Of a DNA stretch of 64,000 bases, positions 57,519-64,000 are shown piece after piece (position 1 is the stretch's first letter; each line of letters begins with the position of its first letter). Made by a program: the position numbers and the translations under genes. The notes below the pieces were generated by a model. That model had not been told where the DNA came from and made no database searches. It saw nothing but the letters and a program-made list of their open reading frames with translations. This DNA is from Gossypium raimondii (Eukaryota; Streptophyta; Magnoliopsida; Malvales; Malvaceae): NCBI RefSeq assembly GCF_025698545.1, contig NC_068567.1:124001-188000 (forward strand), given 5' to 3'.

Positions 57519-60106
57519 TTAAAACCCGAATTTCGAAAGAACAGCAGCTGCCTGGTCACCACCCAACAAAAAGTAAGGATGCCTTAAAGCAGCAGCAGCA
57601 GATAAACGACCCCTTCTAAGGGAACCTCTTTCTGATATCAGTTTTGTTGCTAAATCCCATCCTCTACCAGACTCCAGATCCAAAATCGTAAAATCCGGCC
57701 TTAACCGTGTTCTATCCCTCCATTTGTTCAAATCATATTGAACTGCTTTTATTTCTGAATTGAAGTTCTTTAAATATGCTGGTGATCTTAGTGAAGGTAT
57801 TGCCATTTGTAGTAGTACAATGCCGGCCGAGTACATATCGAATAGATCCGGACTGTTGAGCTGCAACAATGGTTACCATTTACCACTGTGAAACACATTA
57901 CAAATATATGCAGCTCATGGAAGCATTAACCAAGGAAGGTGCTCGTACCTGCCACAAAATTGGGGAAAGAAGAGCAGCAATTGGCTCGGGAGGAGGACTC
58001 GGTGTTTCTTCCGGTAGGACATATAGTTCCGGGGGACAATAATCGGGATCAAGCAGTCCACGGTTTGGTACATAGTTTTTACCAATGCGAAGGTCAGTTG
58101 CTGCACCGAAATCTATGAGTTTAATCTGTCCACGTTTTGTCACCACTATGTTGGCCGGTTTTACATCACGATGAACAATACCCGTGTCATGGATTTTCTT
58201 AAGCGAAGTAATAATCTGGCGTAATATTTGCTTGATGATTAACGCGTTCCGTTTAACGGATTCGACTCCTTGTAGTACACGTCCGAACATTACAGACTCT
58301 ATGTTTAAAGGGAAGCTACGATCTTTCATGTAATCGGCAAGCGTACGATCGCCCTGTCACATGAACACCTCTACAAATTAGTGCTAAACCAAGAAGAAGA
58401 GTCCTTACATGAACTGATAATTGTTCAATAATCTGCAAGCATTTACATAAAGACACAGTTGCAGACAATGAATTAACCAGTAAGATCCATCATATATAGG
58501 CCATAAAACTTAACTGCAAATTGCATGGTCAAAGTACTATGAAGTCCCTTATACTAGGAGTTAGATTGAATTTTGTCCTTGTACATAGATCAAATAGCAA
58601 ACTGGTCATTCTATTAAAAATTTCGTCCATTGCTGTGCCAGTTTTTAACGGTAGAAATGGATAAAATTTTTAACAAAAATGATTAATTTACTCTTTGATC
58701 TAATGTATAGGGACTAATTTGCTCATTTGCTCATTTTTTAAATAAAAGGAGTAAAATGCAATTTGACTCCTAGCAAAAGGACTTCCATGATACTTTTACC
58801 CGCATTGCATATATCCTCCATGTTTATTAAAACCATCCCAAGTATCATGTAATCTAAGGAAGTTGAATATGGCTATAATAATACCTCAAATTTCCAAACA
58901 AGCCACTTCCCACCCTTCACAAATTGTGAATTTGTTTGATCAGCAACAAAACTTCCTAAGAACTCAGCACATGTCTCAGGAGCTGCTCTTGAAAGCCTGT
59001 AATTAAACCATTCCTCGTAGTCTCCACATTCTTCAGCCCCTTGCACACCAACTTTAACCTGCAGCTTCCCAACAAAACAATTTTCAATTATATACCATTT
59101 TAGAACAAAAGGATTCAAAGTTATATATAGAGAGATATTATTGTTGAGGGGACCAACTCTCTTCGGAAGAAATTTTCGAAATGTTATTCACCGAACAGTC
59201 AATCAGAATCTCAAACAGTGGAATCGAAGTGTCTATACTCAATTTTAACCTCAGATTTTTGTCATCCAACTTCAAAGAAAGATCAAGGTTCACGGAATTT
59301 GAGTGTTCTCCCACCAAAGTAAAATACTAAACATTTCCTTGGTAGTGCCATGAATTCTTTTAGGCTCTTCTAAATTAAAATCGAACATAAACCTCTCGAG
59401 CACAATACATTTACCATTTAAAGATCAATCAATTATTCGACCGACAACACTTCGAAAATATAGCCGAAAACATAGCCGAAAGAGAGTCAATCCCCTCCAA
59501 CAATTATATACGGAATGTATATGAAGAGGACAAATATGATCAAACAAACTAAATTACCTTTTTAAGTATAACCTTCTCTTTAAATCTGTCATCATCGACC
59601 AGTGCTTTTTTTGCTTTGCCTCTCTTCGGTAACCTATCTTCAAGTGAAGCATTCTTAGGAACAATAACACCAGAATAAACAATACCAAAAGACCCTTCTC
59701 CTAGCTTATCCCCAACCAAAAAATCACTCCTTTTCAAACTCCTCCTACCAATCAAGCTACCCAATCCTAATTGCAAAGGAGCAAATAAGTAAGCGTCAAT
59801 GGCACCTACAAGAACACCAGGCCTTGCAGTCAAATAAATCCATGTAAGCCCTGCAAAAACAATGAAACCCCATTTCTGCACTTCGTTTAATTCCCCAGTA
59901 ACCGATTCAAACTCGGATTTAACAACAGGGAATTGAGATACAGACTGTTGCAATAAATCAAATGCATTGCACCTTGCTGTGGTATTCTTGTGACGCTTTG
60001 TTAAAGACAAATGATTAACTTGAGAGATAGATTTAAGAGGAGAAAAACAAAGAACCCTATGATTTTGCTGAACAGTTGCTGAAGTTGGACAGAGCAAGGA
60101 AGCCAT
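57519..60106 (-). CDS. STN8: Thylakoid protein kinase STN8, chloroplastic
   Basis: Four exons on the minus strand give 489 aa: 59558-60106, 58885-59058, 57949-58353, 57519-57860. A Ser/Arg-rich chloroplast transit peptide (about 1-50) precedes one hydrophobic segment (WGFIVFAGLTWIYLTA, about 79-94) that anchors the enzyme in the thylakoid. The kinase domain has GEGSFGIVYSG (about 136-146), VILKK, HRDVKPAN (about 302-309) and DFGAA (322 onward), all intact. The C-terminus AAALRHPYFLLGGDQ and the length agree with Arabidopsis STN8 (At5g01920, 495 aa). STN8 phosphorylates photosystem II core proteins (D1, D2, CP43) in the light. Intron 2 contains a foldback MITE. It diverges from the plastid-type PRC-barrel gene. 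Confidence 0.96.
58527..58800. mobile_element. Foldback MITE (M1) in STN8 intron 2
   Basis: About 274 bp. Termini are 'ggtcaaagtactatgaag' and 'cttccatgatacttttacc'; the central part is internally deleted relative to full-length members. It lies between exons 2 and 3. Confidence 0.8.
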
Positions 60107-61685
60107 GGTTTTTCCAGAAAGGTTGAAACTTTATGTTCTGTTTTCTCGAAAAATAAAGCGTCAGCAAAAGCGCCAAAGGCTGGTCTTTTTCCACGAGTAT
60201 TCCACATTTTTATCGGTTTAGGAAGATTTAATATATGTGGATATCAAAGGTGATAACTTTCTAAAGCCGCCGCGCCAATGCCTTCCTCATAGAAAATGAC
60301 AAGCATGGCGTCTCTATCTAACTCTAAATTTATGTTTTGTTTATTTAATTTTAAAATATTATAAAATATCACTAATTAAATTATTTAAAATTTTCATTTA
60401 AATTATTAATTTGTTAAAATTACTATTCTATAGCATTTTCTTTTTACACCATTTGTATTAATTGAAAGTTCTTGTTGTTTACTATTTTACAGTTTAAATT
60501 TTTTCATGAAATAACTTTAAAATTATGAATTTACAAATTAAAATCTAAACATTTTTTTCTAATCTCCAACATTAACCATCAAATCAACTTATATATAAAA
60601 TCCAAGATACCAATTGTCGAATCATTGCTTGTAACTTACAAGTTGGCTTTTTTTTTTTAAAGGTTAAATTCTATTATTAGTCTTCGTACTTTATGAAAAC
60701 TGTGGTTTTAATTCATGTGTTTGTATTTAATCATTTTAGCTTCTATACTTTTTCAAAATTAAAATTTTCGTCGTTACAAAACAAGTAACTATTAAATTTA
60801 TTAAGTAAAGTTCTACTATTTCTAAAACCTAATATGCCAAACATAGTATCATATGCGTAATATCATGTCACTTATTATGTCCAGATATTATTCACTAAAA
60901 ATTCAATTAATGGATTAAAGACTATCATTTGTGTTAAGACTGAAATTTTAAAATTTGAAAATTATAAGGATTTAGAAACGATCTAGTCGGAAAAATGGAC
61001 TAAATCTATAACTATACATATAATACATGACTAGTAATTGAATTTAGCTATTATAATTGGTCAGACAAAATTTTAAAATTTAAAAAGTATAGAGACTAAA
61101 ATGATCAATTTGTAGAGTAATGACCAATTTTTTGGTAAAAAATCTCTCCCGTTCTCTCAATTTCGATATTGAGCATATTGATCTTTCTAAAAAAAAAGTG
61201 AGCGGTTTAATCTTTAACAATTTCAAAAGTGAGCAATTAATGATAATTAATCACAAAGTCAATATTTTTCGTCAAATTTATATAAATTTAACTCTCATAA
61301 TTTACACGTTCTATCAATTTGGTCATGATTAAATAAATTTATAAATATGCAAAGTCGAGGTTAAATTTGTTAATTTTTTAGAATCTAGACTAAATTAATA
61401 AAATATGTAAATATAAATGGTTAAATTTATTATTATACTAATCAAAATTATTTACAATTGCTCACTTCCAAAAGTGTCAGGTTGAGGGATTAATTTGCTA
61501 AATTTCGAAAATGAGAAGGACTGAAAAGTTTTTTACCATTTTTTCCATAATTAGATGATTAAATAAGAACCTCGAATTATGTAATTTAACATAAAAAGGA
61601 AAAAAGAAAAAAAGTGAACATCGATACGGATTACGGCATGGGAAGATAAAGCTTGAGCCTTCGAACTTGAAGAAGTATTATTAGC
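60107..61685. promoter_or_regulatory. Divergent intergenic region STN8 / PRC-barrel gene
   Basis: Both flanking genes start outward from this 1.6-kb interval, so it holds both promoters. It also holds R3 copy 3 (about 60345-60640) and an AT-rich block (about 60655-61440) of a type also seen near 4940-5345 and 24250-24595. No TATA box or light-response element was assigned with confidence. Confidence 0.5.
60345..60640. repeat. Dispersed foldback-like repeat R3, copy 3 (partial)
   Basis: Shares 'gtattaattgaaagtt', 'aaattttttcatgaaataac', 'aatttacaaattaaaatcta', 'ctaatctccaacattaacca', 'tcaaatcaact' with the two other copies. The right end is missing. Confidence 0.6.
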
Positions 61686-64000
61686 ATGTGCAATTGCGTC
61701 CCTTTGAGCCCCTTTCCCTCCTCCATCATCAAAATTAGAAACCCATTGCTCAAAAATCCACAAATTTCAGATACCCACTTCCCAATTATCACGAATAATG
61801 GCCGATTACAGTTCCTTGGATGCTGTATGAAAGCAACCCCATCTCCAAGTTCAAGCGTAGAGGGAGATGGATATGGGCAGTTGGAGTTTGACGACGATGA
61901 ATTGGAGCTCAAACGACGTCGTACCGATGCTACCTTGGAGAAAATTAGTGACAAGGAGTTGAAGGGGAAGAAGGGCAACAAGAATGGGGATAAATTGGTT
62001 AGCAAGAAGCAACTGATGAAGAGATCAAATATGGTGGCCAAGCAAGTGATAAGCATCCAATCTGCTCAAACCTTAGGCTTTGTGTCTCAATTATGGGTGG
62101 ATACTACTTCAGTTAGTACTTCCTCTTCATACTATTATTATGATGATGATGATCCTTATTCAAGGCTAAACATGTTATTGTTTTATTCCCAATTTGCAGC
62201 TGAATTTGAAATTTTGGATATCCATGAATGCAAAATGTTTTCTTAGGGGTAAAAGTAGCATATCTTTGACTTAACAGTGATTAACTTGCCCATTTTTTTA
62301 ATAGAGGGTCAAAATGCAATCTAACACTCAGTACAGATGCCTCCTTAGTATTTTAACCTTTCTTGGGGTATTAATAAAATCTTACCTTTTGATTACCAAA
62401 ATGGTGTATTTTGTTTCTATGATGGAAACTTTATGTTACAACATGTTTCTCATTTTAGCCATTTGTTTAGTTTTAAACAAATATGATCGTGCTTCTTCTG
62501 TTTTTTTACTCTTTGCTTATTGATTTTAGCAACTTTAGAGGAAAAGAAGGTATGTAGCAAAGTTTACAACTAAAACTGAACATAGGTTATTTAGGCAAGT
62601 TGTTTAATACATATTTGTATTCTTTCATTTTTTTCAGTGGTTAGTGTTGGCTATGGAGGTAAGGCCAAGCTTACTTGCTGGGGAATCAGAAAGGATTCTT
62701 CTACAAGATATCAACAAGGTAATGGATTAATAACATTTTTTGCATTTGCATTTGCATTTTACTACTGCTAATAAAGTTTACTTTTAAACATACTAGAGTA
62801 TGTATCTATTGTTCAAGGATTATGCTGGTTTCATCCACTATTACCAATTACCTTCCTTGCCTGTAATTTTCGTTTTTGCTTTCGAAGGTCGGAGATGTTG
62901 TCCTTGTTGAAGATGAGAGAGTGATGGATAATGACTTTAAGATGGTTAGACTCGAGACTCTGGTAAGTTTCGGTACTTGCTTCTATTGTTTGGGTGTAAT
63001 TCTCATCATTGTTTTCATCTAAAACTTGCTGATTTTTCTTATGCAAATTCTCTTCCATGTGTTTGATTGGTAAAAGTACCATAGATGCCCTATACTAGGA
63101 GTTGGATTGCATTTTGTCCCCTTTACTCAAAAAATGAGCATATTAGTTCATGTACATTAGATCAAAGAGCAAACTGGTCCTCCTGTTAAAGTTTTAATCC
63201 ATTTTTACTGTTAAAAACTGGTATTTGTATGCAAGAATGAGATACACTTGGCATGCCACATGTAACTATTTGATTATTCTGTCAGCCACGCCAGTTTTTA
63301 ATAGTAGAAATGGATGAAAATTTTAATAGAAAGGTCCAGTTTACTCTTTAATCTAATGTATAGGAACTAATTTGCTAAAATTTTAAGTAAAGGGGGTAAA
63401 ATGCAATCTGACTCCTAGTACAATGATCTCCATGGTACTTTTTACCGTGTTTGATCCTATGAAATTCTCATGCTGGTATTAGCCATTTGAAATGGAGTTG
63501 TACAGTTTCGACTTGCAACTATTAGTTGATTTTTCTTATGCAATTTTTATTCTATGTGTTCGATCCTATGAAATTCTAGTTTTGGTATGATGCAGGGATG
63601 ATTATTAGTTGTTCATTTGAAGTGGAGCTGTATTGTTTCACCTTGCAACTATTAGTTGTTTACTTGAATTGTAATTTAGAGCACGGTTCATTTAGACTGC
63701 AACCATCAACTGTTGAACAGTATCATGATTTTATCTCTCTATACTTTATATTTCTCGAGTTTAATTTACAATTTTTTTTAGGTAGGATACCGAGTTGTAA
63801 CTCCAAGATATCGAAACATCGGGAAGGTAAATACATGCTTTATACGCTAGAAACTCTCTGCCTATTTCATTATATATATATCTTATCATATATCTCATAT
63901 AATTATAGGTTCGGGGCTATACTTTCAACATTAATTCTGGGGCTGTTGAATCTCTTGAGATCGATGCTTTTGGGATATCCATCATTCCATCAAGTTTGGT
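61686..64000 (+). CDS. PRC-barrel domain protein, probably plastid-targeted (3' end outside window)
   Basis: Five exons are visible and in frame: 61686-62111, 62638-62718, 62888-62962, 63782-63826, and 63909 to the window end. The start at 61686 (MCNCVPLSP) gives an N-terminal region rich in Ser/Pro/Ile like a transit peptide, followed by a charged Lys/Asp/Glu-rich segment (about 55-110). The PRC-barrel-like domain begins near residue 128 (TLGFVSQLWVDT) and continues as VRPSLLAGESERILL, VGDVVLVED, ETLVGYRVVTP, NIGKVRGYTFNINSGAVES. Similar plant proteins are uncharacterised chloroplast proteins; PRC-barrels in other proteins mediate assembly (photosynthetic reaction centre H subunit, RimM). 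Function here is unknown. Introns 1 and 3 contain foldback MITE copies. Confidence 0.8.
62248..62358. mobile_element. Foldback MITE (M1), deletion derivative in PRC gene intron 1
   Basis: Only about 111 bp: the left terminus 'ggtaaaagtagcata' joins directly to the right part 'aatagagggtcaaaatgcaa' and terminus 'gcctccttagtattttaacc'. The interior of the element is missing. Confidence 0.75.
63069..63446. mobile_element. Foldback MITE (M1), full length, in PRC gene intron 3
   Basis: About 378 bp and close to the family consensus. Termini are 'ggtaaaagtaccatagatgc' and 'gatctccatggtactttttacc'-type sequence; landmarks include 'ttagatcaaagagcaaactg', 'cacttggcatgccacatgta' and 'cagccacgccagtttttaat'. 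It lies between exons 3 and 4. Confidence 0.88.

Noticed and set aside
61551-62056. Minus-strand open frames overlapping the first PRC-barrel exon
   Set aside because: The plus frame continues through consistent splice sites into a PRC-barrel domain; the minus frames have no supporting features.

Overview
This is a stretch of plant nuclear DNA: AT-rich, genes split by many short GT-AG introns, chloroplast transit peptides, an intron-bearing tRNA-Tyr, tRNA-derived SINEs and many small foldback transposons. Gene order and the repeats fit a eudicot, most likely Malvaceae (Gossypium-like). The genus is inference; no database was searched.

Layout. 0-7.3 kb: a tandem duplication, each unit being one tRNA-Tyr (minus) followed by one single-exon RETICULATA-RELATED gene (plus), with a decayed KH/quaking-like gene between the units. 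7.9-10.8 kb: a five-exon ZIP-family metal transporter (minus). 13.1-20.0 kb: a 20-exon LRR receptor kinase (minus), which I could assemble completely (959 aa). 20-26 kb: intergenic repeats. 26.2-28.4 kb: an NPH3/BTB protein (plus), converging on a V-ATPase subunit E gene (28.8-29.7 kb, minus). 31.5-33.4 kb: a secreted HAD acid phosphatase/VSP-like gene (minus). 33.5-42.8 kb: a gene desert with SINEs, foldback elements and AT microsatellites. 42.9-46.1 kb: a Ser/Pro/Arg-rich basic protein (plus). 47.3-53.4 kb: a large inverted duplication with two head-out, tail-to-tail E2 ubiquitin-conjugating enzyme genes encoding identical proteins. 53.5-56.3 kb: a transposon-like unit with gene fragments. 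57.5-60.1 kb: the thylakoid kinase STN8 (minus), diverging from a plastid-type PRC-barrel gene (61.7 kb to the window edge, plus).

The gene set (KH, RER, RER, ZIP, NPH3, V-ATPase E, Ser-rich protein, UBC) corresponds, from memory, to the Arabidopsis At3g0856x-At3g0869x neighbourhood, while the receptor kinase and STN8 match At5g01950 and At5g01920. The window therefore looks like an ancestral block whose members were split between two Arabidopsis segments. There is no operon logic; the genes act in separate processes (plastid development and photosynthetic phosphorylation, metal transport, signalling, phototropism-type adaptor, vacuolar acidification, ubiquitination).

The most notable structures are the UBC inverted duplication, the tRNA+RER tandem duplication, and one foldback MITE family present about 14 times, eight of them inside introns. 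I found no convincing new protein system.
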